Shown piece by piece: positions 16,803-25,837 of a stretch of DNA of 64,000 nucleotides (position 1 is its first letter; each line of letters begins with the position of its first letter). The position numbers and the translations under genes are program-made. Location of the stretch: the NCBI RefSeq assembly GCF_000169455.1, contig NZ_AAYC01000002.1, forward strand, positions 372,001 through 436,000. Reading direction: 5' to 3'. The notes beneath the pieces were generated by a model. It did no database searches. It was not told the origin of the DNA and worked only from the letters and a program-made list of their open reading frames with translations. This DNA comes from Roseobacter sp. SK209-2-6. Its GTDB lineage: Bacteria; Pseudomonadota; Alphaproteobacteria; Rhodobacterales; Rhodobacteraceae.

Positions 16803-19800
16803 TCAACTACATCCTGAAGTGCCGCCGCAGGTATTGCATTTCATGCAAGTCCCGTTGCGCACCAGAGTGTAGTTGCCACATTCACCGCAGGCCTCTCCCT
16901 CGTAGCCTTGCATTTTTGCTTTTGTTCGCGCATCCATGCCGACCGCTGGAGCTGGATTCGCAGAAACTTCTGGAACCAGAGATTGCAGTTCTGCGACCGC
17001 ATCGCCACCGCTGCGTACGTCATCAGCCTGCCCGCCCTTGAGCACCACAAAATCCTGAGGCAAGCGTTTGCGCAGATATCCGGTGGAGGAAATCTGGCGC
17101 AAGACCTCAAGGGATCGCGTTGCAGCGCTTTCACTAATCTCGGTCAGGTTCGACACACCCTCTTCTTCGCCTCGGCCGATATCATCAAAGGCTGGACCTT
17201 CGGGCTTCACATGAGCAAGATCGGTCCGGTCCAGGTAGCTGACGGCCAATTCGCGGAACACATAGTCCAGAATGGATGTCGCGTTCTTAATGGAGTCATT
17301 GCCCTGAACCATGCCCGCAGGTTCAAACTTGGTAAAGGTGAAGGCGTCGACAAATTCCTCCAGCGGGACGCCATATTGCAGGCCAACAGAGACGGCGATA
17401 GCAAAATTGTTCATCATCGCCCGGAAGCCAGCGCCTTCCTTATGCATATCGATGAAAATCTCGCCCAGATTTCCGTTCTCATATTCGCCGGTGCGAAGAT
17501 AAACCTTATGCCCGCCAACCACAGCTTTCTGGGTATAGCCCTTACGCCGTTGCGGCATTTTTGTACGGTGAGATTTGTAGACCTCTTTCACCAGGACCTT
17601 TTCGATCACCTTCTCCGCCAAAACAGCAGCTTTTTCCTGCGGCGTTCCGGTTTCCAGGGTCTCTGCAGCCTCATCATCATCCTCGACCAGCGCAGCGGCC
17701 AAAGGCTGGCTCAGCTTGGAACCGTCCCGATAAAGCGCGTTGGCTTTGACACCCAGCGACCAGCTCAGCTCATAAGCACGTTGGCAATCCTCGATGCTGG
17801 CGTCATTGGGCATATTGATGGTCTTGGAGATCGCGCCGGAGATAAAGCTCTGAGCTGCAGCCATCATGCGAATGTGGCTCTCAACGCTAAGATAACGCTT
17901 CCCTTTTTTCCCGCAAGGATTAGCGCAGTCAAAGATTGCGTAGTGCTCCTCCTTTAGATGCGGCGCCCCTTCCAGGGTCATCGTCCCACAGACGTGATCA
18001 TTGGCTGCATCAATATCTGCGCGGTTGAAACCGAGATGGCGGAGCAGATCGAATGTCGGATCATTCAGTTTCTTAGCAGGGATGCCCAGCACGCCAGTGC
18101 AGAAATCCTCACCCAAGGTCCATTGATTGAAAACAAAACGGATATCAAAGGCGCTTTCCAGGGCGCGGTCGATTTTGCTCAGCTCATTGGGGCCAAATCC
18201 ATGTCCGGTGAGAGAAGTATGATTGATCCCCGGCGCATTGCCGATGGTGCCATGCCCAACAGCATAAGAGACGATCTCTTCGATCTCGGCAGAGCTATAT
18301 CCCAGCCCTTCCAAAGCGGCTGGAACAGAGCGGTTGATGATCTTGAAATAGCCTCCGCCCGCAAGTTTCTTGAATTTCACCAGTGCGAAATCCGGTTCAA
18401 TCCCTGTGGTGTCGCAATCCATCACCAGGCCAATGGTGCCGGTTGGTGCAATCACTGTTGTCTGGGCGTTGCGATATCCGTGTTTTTCCCCCAGGGCCAG
18501 TGCCTCATCCCAGGCGCCAAGCGCGAGGTCGGTCAGACGCGCATCTGGGCAGCCCCGGATGTCCAGCGGTACCGGAGGAACCGAAAGCCCCTCATATCCG
18601 GTGGCCTTACCCAGCGCTGCATTGCGGTGGTTACGGATCACCTTCAGCATATGCTCAGAGTTATTCGCATAGCCTGCAAAAGAACCCAGTTCAGATGCCA
18701 TCTCTGCTGAGGTGGCATAGGCAACGCCTGTCATCAGCGCCGTGAGAGAGCCACATAGTGCGCGCCCCTCCTCGCTGTCATAGCTGAAGCCCATGTTCAT
18801 CAAGAGGCCGCCGATATTGGCGTAGCCCAGCCCCAATGTCCGATAGTCATGGCTGCGCTGCGCGATGGCTTTTGACGGGAACTGAGCCATGGTGACAGAG
18901 ATTTCCAGCGTCACTGTCCACAGACGGCAGGCATGCATGAAATCTTCCGCCTGGAAGTTTCCAGCCTTGAGGAAGGTCAGCAAGTTCAGCGAAGCCAGGT
19001 TACAGGCGGTGTCATCCAGGAACATATATTCTGAACAAGGGTTTGAACCGCGGATTTCACCATCATTCAGGCAAGTATGCCATTCGTTCACGGTGTCATG
19101 AAACTGGATGCCAGGATCGGCGCAGGCCCAAGCAGCATGGCCGACTTTTTCCCAAAGTTCCCGCGCTTTTACTGTCTTGGCCACTTCACCGTTGGTCCGG
19201 TTAATCAGCTCCCAATCCGCATCCTTCTCGACCGCATGCAAAAAGGCATTGGTCACACGGATGGAGTTATTGGAGTTCTGCCCCGAAACAGAGCTATAGG
19301 CCTCTGAATCCCAATCTGTGTCATAGGTGGGGAACTCAATACTGTCATAACCCTGCTTGGCGTAGTCCAGAACACGTTTGATGTAGGTTTCCGGGATCGA
19401 CAGCTTCTTTGCTTCGCGAACCGCTTTCTTGAGGGCTGGGTTGCTGTTCGGCTCATAGGCGTCGGTGGCCTCACCATCCCAGCTGCGGATGGCTTCAAAG
19501 ATGCCATTCAACATCTTCTCATGCATCTTGGAACCGGCCACGATAGAGGCAACTTTTTGCTCCTCGAGAACCTTCCACTGGATAAAGTCCTCAATATCCG
19601 GGTGGTCCGCGTCGACAATTACCATTTTAGCTGCGCGTCGGGTGGTGCCGCCTGATTTGATTGCGCCGGCAGCACGATCCCCGATCTTCAAGAAGCCCAT
19701 CAGCCCAGAGGACTTACCCCCACCAGAAAGTGGTTCCCCTTCGCCCCGAAGGTGGCTGAAATTGGTGCCAGTTCCTGAACCATATTTGAACAGGCGCGCT

Positions 19801-20441
19801 TCCCGCACCCAGAGATCCATGATGCCGCCATCATTGACCAGATCATCAGAGACAGACTGAATGAAACAGGCGTGCGGCTGCGGATGTTCATAGGAGCTTT
19901 TGGATTTTGTCAGCTTGCCGGTTTCAAAATCGACATAATGATGACCCTGAGCAGGTCCATCGATACCATAGGCCCAGTGCAGGCCGGTGTTGAACCATTG
20001 GGGGCTATTAGGCGCTGCGCGTTGGCTGGCAAGCATATAGCGCATTTCATCATAGTAGGATCGCGCATCTTCCTCGCTGGAGAAGTAGCCACCCTTCCAG
20101 CCCCAATAGGCCCATGCGCCAGCCAAGCGGTCAAATACTTGCTTAGAGGAACTCTCTGATCCCGTCGGCACGTCTTTTCCGGCAGGTACTGAACGCCAAA
20201 GGAATTCCGGGACATCTTTTTCGGCCACTTTCTTCAAGCTCTGTGGGACGCCAGCCTTGCGGAAATACTTTTGGGCAATCACATCGCAAGCAACCTGTGT
20301 CCAGTTTGCTGGCACTTCGATGTTTTCCAGCCGAAAGACGATGGTTCCGTCCGGATTTCGGATCTCGGACGTCGCAGAGACGAAATCCATGGAAGAATAG
20401 GCGTCCTGCCCCGCCTTGGTAAACTTGCGCTCGATCTTCAT
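16803..20441 (-). CDS. nrdJ: Adenosylcobalamin-dependent ribonucleoside-diphosphate reductase (class II)
   Basis: This enzyme makes deoxyribonucleotides with a B12-generated radical and needs no oxygen. The 1212-residue length matches the large alphaproteobacterial NrdJ form. Seen motifs include [14 protein letters not shown] near 130, [12 protein letters not shown] and [17 protein letters not shown] (substrate loops), [10 protein letters not shown] with an active-site Cys, and [27 protein letters not shown]. The C-terminus has a Cys-rich end, [21 protein letters not shown], serving as redox shuttle or metal site. ATG 20441 follows AAGGGGCAGCAC; the frame extends 27 codons upstream without support. 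The promoter region carries NrdR-like boxes and no cobalamin riboswitch is recognisable. Confidence 0.96.
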   Translation of the reverse strand: MKIERKFTKAGQDAYSSMDFVSATSEIRNPDGTIVFRLENIEVPANWTQVACDVIAQKYFRKAGVPQSLKKVAEKDVPEFLWRSVPAGKDVPTGSESSSKQVFDRLAGAWAYWGWKGGYFSSEEDARSYYDEMRYMLASQRAAPNSPQWFNTGLHWAYGIDGPAQGHHYVDFETGKLTKSKSSYEHPQPHACFIQSVSDDLVNDGGIMDLWVREARLFKYGSGTGTNFSHLRGEGEPLSGGGKSSGLMGFLKIGDRAAGAIKSGGTTRRAAKMVIVDADHPDIEDFIQWKVLEEQKVASIVAGSKMHEKMLNGIFEAIRSWDGEATDAYEPNSNPALKKAVREAKKLSIPETYIKRVLDYAKQGYDSIEFPTYDTDWDSEAYSSVSGQNSNNSIRVTNAFLHAVEKDADWELINRTNGEVAKTVKARELWEKVGHAAWACADPGIQFHDTVNEWHTCLNDGEIRGSNPCSEYMFLDDTACNLASLNLLTFLKAGNFQAEDFMHACRLWTVTLEISVTMAQFPSKAIAQRSHDYRTLGLGYANIGGLLMNMGFSYDSEEGRALCGSLTALMTGVAYATSAEMASELGSFAGYANNSEHMLKVIRNHRNAALGKATGYEGLSVPPVPLDIRGCPDARLTDLALGAWDEALALGEKHGYRNAQTTVIAPTGTIGLVMDCDTTGIEPDFALVKFKKLAGGGYFKIINRSVPAALEGLGYSSAEIEEIVSYAVGHGTIGNAPGINHTSLTGHGFGPNELSKIDRALESAFDIRFVFNQWTLGEDFCTGVLGIPAKKLNDPTFDLLRHLGFNRADIDAANDHVCGTMTLEGAPHLKEEHYAIFDCANPCGKKGKRYLSVESHIRMMAAAQSFISGAISKTINMPNDASIEDCQRAYELSWSLGVKANALYRDGSKLSQPLAAALVEDDDEAAETLETGTPQEKAAVLAEKVIEKVLVKEVYKSHRTKMPQRRKGYTQKAVVGGHKVYLRTGEYENGNLGEIFIDMHKEGAGFRAMMNNFAIAVSVGLQYGVPLEEFVDAFTFTKFEPAGMVQGNDSIKNATSILDYVFRELAVSYLDRTDLAHVKPEGPAFDDIGRGEEEGVSNLTEISESAATRSLEVLRQISSTGYLRKRLPQDFVVLKGGQADDVRSGGDAVAELQSLVPEVSANPAPAVGMDARTKAKMQGYEGEACGECGNYTLVRNGTCMKCNTCGGTSGCS

Positions 20442-20624
20442 GTGCTGCCCCTTTGTTGGCCCTGTCCCACCACATTTGTGCGGATGCCGCTGTGCGCCAT
20501 CCTTTGCCTTCTTCAAAAACACGCAATCGGGCTCACGCCTCGTTTATGGGCGTGCAACAGAGACCTTCGCCGGTCATTTCATCGAATTGTTTGTGCTTTC
20601 CTTTAGTCGTGGCGCCGCCAAATC

Positions 20625-20671
20625 CCACTAGATTTAGTATCACCACTAAAGGCACCCACAATTTGACGTAT
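20625..20671 (-). promoter_or_regulatory. Tandem NrdR-like boxes upstream of nrdJ
   Basis: On the minus strand ATACTAAATCTAGTGG (20625-20640) matches 12 of 16 positions of the NrdR consensus ACACTATATATAGTGT. A second, weaker box ATACGTCAAATTGTGG (20656-20671, 9 of 16) begins exactly 31 nt away, the three-turn spacing typical for paired NrdR boxes, and shares ATAC and GTGG ends with the first. Box 2 overlaps the proposed -10 hexamer, fitting repression. Confidence 0.65.
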
Positions 20672-20689
20672 TCGAGCCTAGGGGGTCAA
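20661..20689 (-). promoter_or_regulatory. Proposed nrdJ promoter
   Basis: On the minus strand a -35 TTGACC (20684-20689) and -10 TCAAAT (20661-20666) are separated by 17 nt. The transcript would start near 20654, giving a leader of about 210 nt before the nrdJ ATG. Confidence 0.55.
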
Positions 20690-21049
20690 CGGTAAATTTA
20701 CCAACTGCTAACCATCTTTTCTGTTGACCCTTCAAACTTACATTCGGCAAAAGAGTTGCCCGATGATTCATCCACAAGCGCCAGAAGGCATGCCCGATTT
20801 GAGAGACCATTTCGGGATTCACGAAAAACCATGGCAGCCTCAAGGGTTTGTGCAGCGTTCCTAGGTGAACGCTCCTTCTACCCATGTCTTTGTAGGCAGC
20901 CTTCCCCAGATCAAAAAGTTCAGCTTCCGCGCCCCTGACTTCTCAAACTTTTCCAAACATCGCTTGTCGATTTTTTTTGCCGGAGTCTCATATGGAGATT
21001 TAAAAAAAATTCCCGAGTTAACATTCTGCAACAAAACAGCGTCAGAAGG

Positions 21050-21065
21050 TTAATTCAGTCTTAAC
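21050..21065. promoter_or_regulatory. CtrA-type binding motif
   Basis: TTAA-TTCAGTC-TTAAC fits the full CtrA consensus TTAA-N7-TTAAC. It lies 600 nt upstream of nrdJ and close to the 3' end of a convergently placed glycosyltransferase gene, with no obvious target gene next to it. Confidence 0.4.
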
Positions 21066-21185
21066 AAAGCTTCGTACACTTCGAATTCCTTACTGTCGCA
21101 ATAGTTTTTGATTCTTTCTGGTCTGTCTCTGATGAACCTAGAGGCTGCTAAATCCGCAGCTCGGAACAGAGCACCTAGAGGTTGA

Positions 21186-22649
21186 CTAACCCAGCAAAAC
21201 TCGCTTCTTCAGCGTTTGCATTGAGGCTTGGGTTAAAGGGAGGTCTGAAATGGCTTGATACAGACGCACTCGGCAAACGGGGGAAAGTTGTCTCCAAATC
21301 CGTTTTGGGATGTGACAGTGCCCTTCAGCCTTCCAGCGCCATGCATTGTAGTCCGAACTGCGGTTTCCGAGCTTCATGATGTATTCAGGAGGATCAGAAA
21401 TTCTTCCTTTTGCAGCCTCTAACACCCGTTCAGTCACCGCCTCATAGGAGAAATCATGCAAAATTCTCTGTCGAACCGATTTTAGATCATTCGGATACTC
21501 ACCGCCGTTCAAAAACTTGGAGATGCTTTCCACCACCTCTTCCATTGTGGCTTGGCGAAGAGCATCCGTCGGGCTGACACCTGGCGCCGCATCCTTGTTA
21601 AGGGCAAAGGCAGGCAAACCAGCCATAACGGCTTCTGGAAAGGCTGTGCCTCCATCTAACGGGAAACTATCCACATAACAGGAAGCGTGTTCAAATTGCT
21701 CTTTCAGGACCTCAAAGGGTTGCACGCCCATCAGGTGCAACCGGTCAGGGAATTTTTCCTGAACGGGTTTCCACCAATCTTCCTTGGCGCTGGGTCCTAT
21801 CAGCACAACATCATTGCTGATTTTCGGCAGTAGCTTTTCTAGGAACCTCGGAAAGCTAAGGTCGCCATTGGGCAAAAACTTCCCTCCCCCACCGATGGAG
21901 AGGATCGGCCCATCTCGCGAACCCGCCTTTTCAGGAACGGAGTGTTCGCGAGGCACAACGGGAATACCCATGAACTGTTGCGCCTTGGCTTTCCGGCGTT
22001 GGGCTGTTGTTTTCCATCCTGTTGCACAGATCTCCAAAACGGCATCGCAGGCACCAGGACCATAGGAAAAGACATGATCCGCGTGATTGACAAAAAGAAC
22101 CCTCACGCCCTCTTCTTGCAACGCCCGCGCTGCCAAAGCGGCCCCCAAATCATCCGGGTGATTATGGAGCAATACAACTTCGGCTTGACAGCAGCGCGAA
22201 TAGATTTGCTGAGCCCGCCGAGACGCGGAGCCTGCCAAAACTTCGGTCTGGGTCAATTCCGGCGGCAGTTTTGCCATGGCTTCTTTTGGGGAGCGCTGTG
22301 TCAGAAGCGCTGTTTGTGGAATACCGCTCTTGGCCAGCCCTGCTGCAAGCGTTCGAAACAGGCGGGTGTGACCTCCTGCCGGATAAACCCGTGTCAGAAC
22401 ATGAACCCAGCCCCGATGTGGGGAGTTTTTCCTCACCGGCTTCCTGGTCAGTTCATCTTGCCATCTTTTAAAGAGTTCAGCTTCGAGAGAATCATCACTG
22501 AAGAATCCCGAAATATTGTCCCAATGCAGCCTTCCATAGAGACGTCCCAAAACCAGGGCTTGCTTTAGGCTGGCAGCGGCAAGGGTTTCGGCGCGCAAAA
22601 AATCTGAGAGCGCATTTAGCTCTTTTTCACATTGGCTCAACTCTTCCAT
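21186..22649 (-). CDS. Glycosyltransferase-like protein (GT-B type)
   Basis: A 487-residue cytoplasmic protein that looks like a GT-B glycosyltransferase. After an N-terminal helical region (1-90), the first Rossmann-like half has VHVLTRVYPAGGHTRLFRTLAAGL near 90-110, and EVVLLHNHPDDLGAALAARAL near 160. The second half begins PILSIGGGGKFLPNGDLSF near 245 and contains the donor-binding signature CYVDSFPLDGGTAFPEAVMAGLPAF split across 325-350. Donor and acceptor are unknown. It is the last gene of a minus-strand run whose upstream neighbours end within 2 nt, so it shares their transcript and probably attaches the aminosugar made by this cluster. Confidence 0.75.
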   Translation of the reverse strand: MEELSQCEKELNALSDFLRAETLAAASLKQALVLGRLYGRLHWDNISGFFSDDSLEAELFKRWQDELTRKPVRKNSPHRGWVHVLTRVYPAGGHTRLFRTLAAGLAKSGIPQTALLTQRSPKEAMAKLPPELTQTEVLAGSASRRAQQIYSRCCQAEVVLLHNHPDDLGAALAARALQEEGVRVLFVNHADHVFSYGPGACDAVLEICATGWKTTAQRRKAKAQQFMGIPVVPREHSVPEKAGSRDGPILSIGGGGKFLPNGDLSFPRFLEKLLPKISNDVVLIGPSAKEDWWKPVQEKFPDRLHLMGVQPFEVLKEQFEHASCYVDSFPLDGGTAFPEAVMAGLPAFALNKDAAPGVSPTDALRQATMEEVVESISKFLNGGEYPNDLKSVRQRILHDFSYEAVTERVLEAAKGRISDPPEYIMKLGNRSSDYNAWRWKAEGHCHIPKRIWRQLSPVCRVRLYQAISDLPLTQASMQTLKKRVLLG

Positions 22650-22651
22650 CT

Positions 22652-23593
22652 TCAGCGGATCTCCAGGTGGAATTGCTGGTAAAGCGTCGAACGCGCGCCA
22701 AACATTTCTTTTTGCTGGACCAATCCTTCATTGAGACTGCGGCCCTGATCCGTGGTCGAGATCCCAAAATCAAACCACATGCGATCAGAATAGACCGTCT
22801 CGACCAGGTGTTTCACGATCGCATCTACGCCGCCCACCGCGCGCCCTTGGTCTGAAGATGCAATGTACTGCACGTGCACACAGGGTCCACAATCAAAAAT
22901 CACCAGAGCGGAGACCATCTGTGCGCCTTCAAAGGCTCCAAACAGCTTGATGTTTTGTGGAAAAGCCTCTGCAAGGCGCCCGATCTCATCAAGGCTATGC
23001 ACTGGGGCAACCCCGTGACGGCGATCAAGTACCGCAGTCAAAAGGTTCCAGCATTCCGCCCAATCTTGGCTTTCCAGAATCTGAATGCCAGCTTTCCGGG
23101 CTTTGCGCAGCCCATCTTTTTTGCCGCTGCCGAAAGGGAACCTGTCCGGCAGGAATATCGCAGAGGAAAGATCGGTACGCTGACACTGCGCCCCAAAACG
23201 GGATAAAGCGTAGAGGTCTTCTTCGGCCAGTTGGCTGTGGTAGATATGTGGAACGGGCTTATAGATCAGCGTGTCAAAGCCCTCGTTTTTGAGATAACCC
23301 ATCAAGGCCTCAAAGAGCTCAAGCATCCGTGACGCCCCCATGCGGCTACCGGTCACAAAGCCACCGTAGGTCAGCCCGCCGTGGCTATGGAGCTGCCTGT
23401 CACGGCGGTTTGCCGGTAAAAGCGCCAGAAGCTTGCCACCGACCCAAACCATAAGGGAATGATCCTCAAAACGGTCTGCATGATAATCCATAAAGGCCCG
23501 CTGAAAGAGGAAGGTCCCGTTCTTGGATGTTTTGACGAATTGATCCCAATTCTCGGCCTGTTCGGGAGAATAGCGGAGGATTTCCAGGCTCAT
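22652..23593 (-). CDS. FemAB/GNAT-like acyltransferase
   Basis: A 313-residue protein resembling the GNAT-fold FemAB or BioF2-like group. It opens MSLEILRYSPEQAENWDQFV and NGTFLFQRAFMDYHADRF, typical of this group, followed by SLMVWVGGKLLALLPANRRD and the Gly-rich HSHGGLTYGGF near 70. The second half (180-313) shows a GNAT-like core with ECWNLLTAVLDRRHG and QMVSALVIFDCGPCVHVQYIASSDQGR. Such proteins transfer an aminoacyl or acyl group, often to a sugar amine in polysaccharides. Its start overlaps the beta-propeller gene stop by 4 nt, implying co-expression. The transferred group is unknown. Confidence 0.75.
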   Translation of the reverse strand: MSLEILRYSPEQAENWDQFVKTSKNGTFLFQRAFMDYHADRFEDHSLMVWVGGKLLALLPANRRDRQLHSHGGLTYGGFVTGSRMGASRMLELFEALMGYLKNEGFDTLIYKPVPHIYHSQLAEEDLYALSRFGAQCQRTDLSSAIFLPDRFPFGSGKKDGLRKARKAGIQILESQDWAECWNLLTAVLDRRHGVAPVHSLDEIGRLAEAFPQNIKLFGAFEGAQMVSALVIFDCGPCVHVQYIASSDQGRAVGGVDAIVKHLVETVYSDRMWFDFGISTTDQGRSLNEGLVQQKEMFGARSTLYQQFHLEIR

Positions 23594-24519
23594 GCAGCGG
23601 CCTCCAGCACCGCAACTCCAACCCCGGTTTCCCCCATGTTGTTGCCATTGTAGAAGAGATAGCTCTCTCCCTGTTTCGTATCGATACGGGCAGGATAACA
23701 GGTCATTTCACCATCCCAATCCCCAACAGCACCACGGGGCAGCTCTTCCTCTTTGGTTCTGAGCCAATCTATCCCGTCAGGTGAAGTTGCACGGTAACAG
23801 GCGTATTGCTTTGACAAGGTGTCGGATGTGACGCGCATCTCAAAGGACCCATCACTCAGTTGGTTCGCACGCGGGCGGCCAATTCTGTACTCCTCGCCCT
23901 CTACATCCAAGGTTGGAGTTGCGGTTTCCATATCAAAATGCACCCCGTCTTTGCTGAACAATGTCCAACAATTATATTGCGGGAAGGTTTTATCGCCTAT
24001 GTCTTGCCAACGCTGACCACAGGAAATCCAGGCTCGGTATCCGCCTTCCACCTTTGCAATGCTGTGCAGGGCATTGATAAAGAGCGCCTGAGGTGCGCGG
24101 TCCAGGACTGGTGTCACTAGCGCGCGCACAAAGCTGTTGCCACCATCCCGGCTGATTGCAAGGCCGGTAAAGGCAAGGAATTTTGCTTTTTGTACCAGCT
24201 GGAAGCCCACATAGTACATGCGGATTTCACCCTCGGAATGCCGAATAACATCCCCCAGGATAACCCCATTGTCATCAAACATGCCTGGTTCGCCCAGATC
24301 CAATACCGGTGTTGAGCTGGTGCCAAGCACCTGTAGCGGATCTGACCTGCAAACATCGACCCAGCCAATGCGGCTGATCCCGGAATCATCTCGCATCCCT
24401 CCATAGATGCGAATTACGTCATCGCTGATCTGAAAGGGTACAGGGGTCATAAAACTATGTCGCGCCCAAGTCGTTGTACCATCAGGGCAGTAGACCCGTC
24501 CTAGTTTTTTCCAAGCCAT
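23590..24519 (-). CDS. Beta-propeller glycosidase-fold protein (GH43/GH130-like)
   Basis: A 309-residue protein that appears to be a five-bladed propeller like those of the GH43/GH130/GH32 clan. It has repeated blades with Trp and Asp/Gly turns: RIYGGMRDDSGISRIGWVDV, GMFDDNGVILGDVIR (an acidic pair typical of the propeller active site), YYVGFQLVQKAKFLAFTGLAIS, and near the end DGEMTCYPARI with LFYNGNNMGETGVGV. No signal peptide is present, so action would be cytoplasmic. Proteins of this kind occur in surface-polysaccharide clusters without known activity. It lies 4 nt downstream of the acetyltransferase gene and overlaps the acyltransferase gene. Confidence 0.7.
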   Translation of the reverse strand: MAWKKLGRVYCPDGTTTWARHSFMTPVPFQISDDVIRIYGGMRDDSGISRIGWVDVCRSDPLQVLGTSSTPVLDLGEPGMFDDNGVILGDVIRHSEGEIRMYYVGFQLVQKAKFLAFTGLAISRDGGNSFVRALVTPVLDRAPQALFINALHSIAKVEGGYRAWISCGQRWQDIGDKTFPQYNCWTLFSKDGVHFDMETATPTLDVEGEEYRIGRPRANQLSDGSFEMRVTSDTLSKQYACYRATSPDGIDWLRTKEEELPRGAVGDWDGEMTCYPARIDTKQGESYLFYNGNNMGETGVGVAVLEAAA

Positions 24520-24523
24520 GGTC

Positions 24524-25204
24524 TTAGGCCTTTACCTTGAAATAGCGATAGGCTGAGACCTTGGACGGCTCGGCATAGTGGCCAGACAGAATTTGGCCCG
24601 GATCTGGGTAGTTCTTATTCACAACCGCCCCCAGGGCCACAAAACTGTCAGCCCCAACAGTTACATTGTCCGCAAAACTGGCATTGACGCCAACAAAGGA
24701 CCTTCGGCCGATGTCGCAATAGCCGGAAATGACCACGTGACTGGAGATAAAGGCAAAATCACCTATTTTGGTTTGATGACCAACGTGGTTCCCGCTCCAG
24801 AGGACCACCCCATCACCGATGCTGACACCATGCTGCACTACGTTGTTTTCAAAAATAAAAACATTCTCTCCCAGCTTGGCCGTGCGCCAGACAAAAGCAT
24901 GTGGGCTGACAAAATTTGCAAGCCGGAACCCCTTCCCCTTTGCCAGAGCGACCAGCTTTTCACGGACCTGGTTCAGTTTTGTTGATGTCACCGCGACATG
25001 GGCTTCAATTTCATCTGGTGCAAAGGTTGCCTCTGCCTCTTCTAGGGAAACAACCGGCAGGCCAAACTTTTCCTCTTCCTGCAGGAATTCTTGCTCAACC
25101 GCAAAGCCCACAACTTCATAATCACTGTCATGCGTGAAGTATTCATAAGCGATATCCGCGAATTCCCCAGCGCCGATCAGCAACAGCTTTTTCGTTTTTG
25201 TCAT
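24524..25204 (-). CDS. PglD/NeuD-type sugar acetyltransferase
   Basis: A 226-residue protein with an N-terminal PglD-like Rossmann domain (MTKTKKLLLIGAGEFADIAYEYF) and a C-terminal left-handed beta-helix built of hexapeptide repeats (about 95-205), including GENVFIFENNVVQHGVSIGD and VGVNASFADNVTVGADSF. PglD-type enzymes use acetyl-CoA to N-acetylate a nucleotide-linked amino sugar; His in VQHGVSIG or NHVGHQTK is the likely base. In this cluster the 4-amino- or 3-amino-6-deoxy sugar produced by the divergent isomerase/aminotransferase pair is a plausible substrate. It is the first gene of the four-gene minus-strand run. Confidence 0.82.
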   Translation of the reverse strand: MTKTKKLLLIGAGEFADIAYEYFTHDSDYEVVGFAVEQEFLQEEEKFGLPVVSLEEAEATFAPDEIEAHVAVTSTKLNQVREKLVALAKGKGFRLANFVSPHAFVWRTAKLGENVFIFENNVVQHGVSIGDGVVLWSGNHVGHQTKIGDFAFISSHVVISGYCDIGRRSFVGVNASFADNVTVGADSFVALGAVVNKNYPDPGQILSGHYAEPSKVSAYRYFKVKA

Positions 25205-25423
25205 GGCGGAAACCCTGCTCTTTCTCGTGTTTCATCCAATTTGGATGAGATGTCTCAGGCAAATCCGGCAGCTGCCCGCCACCCTTAGGACCCATACCCG
25301 AATTCGATTGATCGGAACCTACAATATGCTAGACAACTTCGCCAAGGGACAAACCTATGACCCGGCGATAGATCTCTGGTTCTGTCAGGCTTGATCCTGC
25401 CACATGAATAACGGAGACCGGCA

Positions 25424-25837
25424 TTGCCCCTTTCAGATTGCCAGTTCATCGACCTGCCCAAAATTGAGGATGCTCGCGGCAACCTCACCTTTATTGAAGG
25501 CATGAACCATATCCCTTTTGATATCAAACGGGTCTATTATCTTTATGATGTTCCCGGCGGTTCCGACCGCGGCGCCCATGCGCACAAGGGACTTCATCAG
25601 TTTATGATCGCCATGTCAGGCAGCTTTGATGTTGTTCTGGATGATGGTTCTAACAAGAAACGCTTTCATCTCAATCGCTCTTACATGGGCATCTATATCT
25701 GCCCGATGATGTGGCGCTATCTGGACAACTTCTCCTCTGGCGCAGTCTGTATGGTCCTTGCCTCTTCTCCTTATGAAGAGAGCGACTACATCCGGGATTA
25801 TGACGAATTCCTAACCGCTGAAAAGGCGCTGGGCTGA
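25424..25837 (+). CDS. fdtA: dTDP-4-oxo-6-deoxyglucose 3,4-ketoisomerase (FdtA/QdtA-like cupin)
   Basis: A 137-residue single-domain cupin. The family signature is clear: KIEDARGNLTFIEGMNHIPF, then IKRVYYLYDVPGGSDRGAHAHK with the catalytic His pair, and MMWRYLDNFSSGAVCMVLAS. FdtA/QdtA move the keto group of dTDP-4-keto-6-deoxyglucose from C4 to C3, ready for 3-amination. FdtA and QdtA differ in product stereochemistry, which I cannot decide. The start is an uncommon TTG at 25424, chosen because ACGGAGA lies 7-8 nt upstream and because family members begin at this point; no in-frame ATG precedes the conserved region. Its TGA overlaps the aminotransferase start. Confidence 0.85.
   Translation: MPLSDCQFIDLPKIEDARGNLTFIEGMNHIPFDIKRVYYLYDVPGGSDRGAHAHKGLHQFMIAMSGSFDVVLDDGSNKKRFHLNRSYMGIYICPMMWRYLDNFSSGAVCMVLASSPYEESDYIRDYDEFLTAEKALG

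Larger units (their letters stand above)
20442..21185. other. 744-nt intergenic region: nrdJ promoter and an orphan CtrA-type box
   Basis: No protein gene is convincing. The left third holds the nrdJ leader, NrdR-like boxes and promoter. Beyond it lie a 12-bp palindrome GGTAAATTTACC (20691-20702), a hairpin AGCGTTC / GAACGCT (20854-20873), an AT-rich block with runs of T and A (20970-21010), and a perfect TTAA-N7-TTAAC motif (21050-21065). The right end has the direct repeat ACCTAGAGG near 21137 and 21171. Confidence 0.5.

Noticed and set aside
20442-20640. Cobalamin riboswitch in the nrdJ leader
   Set aside because: The leader is long enough, but I could not find the conserved B12-box (GCCACTG type) on the minus strand; NrdR-like boxes explain the promoter better.
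23590-24519. Active secreted glycoside hydrolase
   Set aside because: There is no signal peptide and gene neighbours are biosynthetic, so secretion and degradation are unlikely; only the fold is called.
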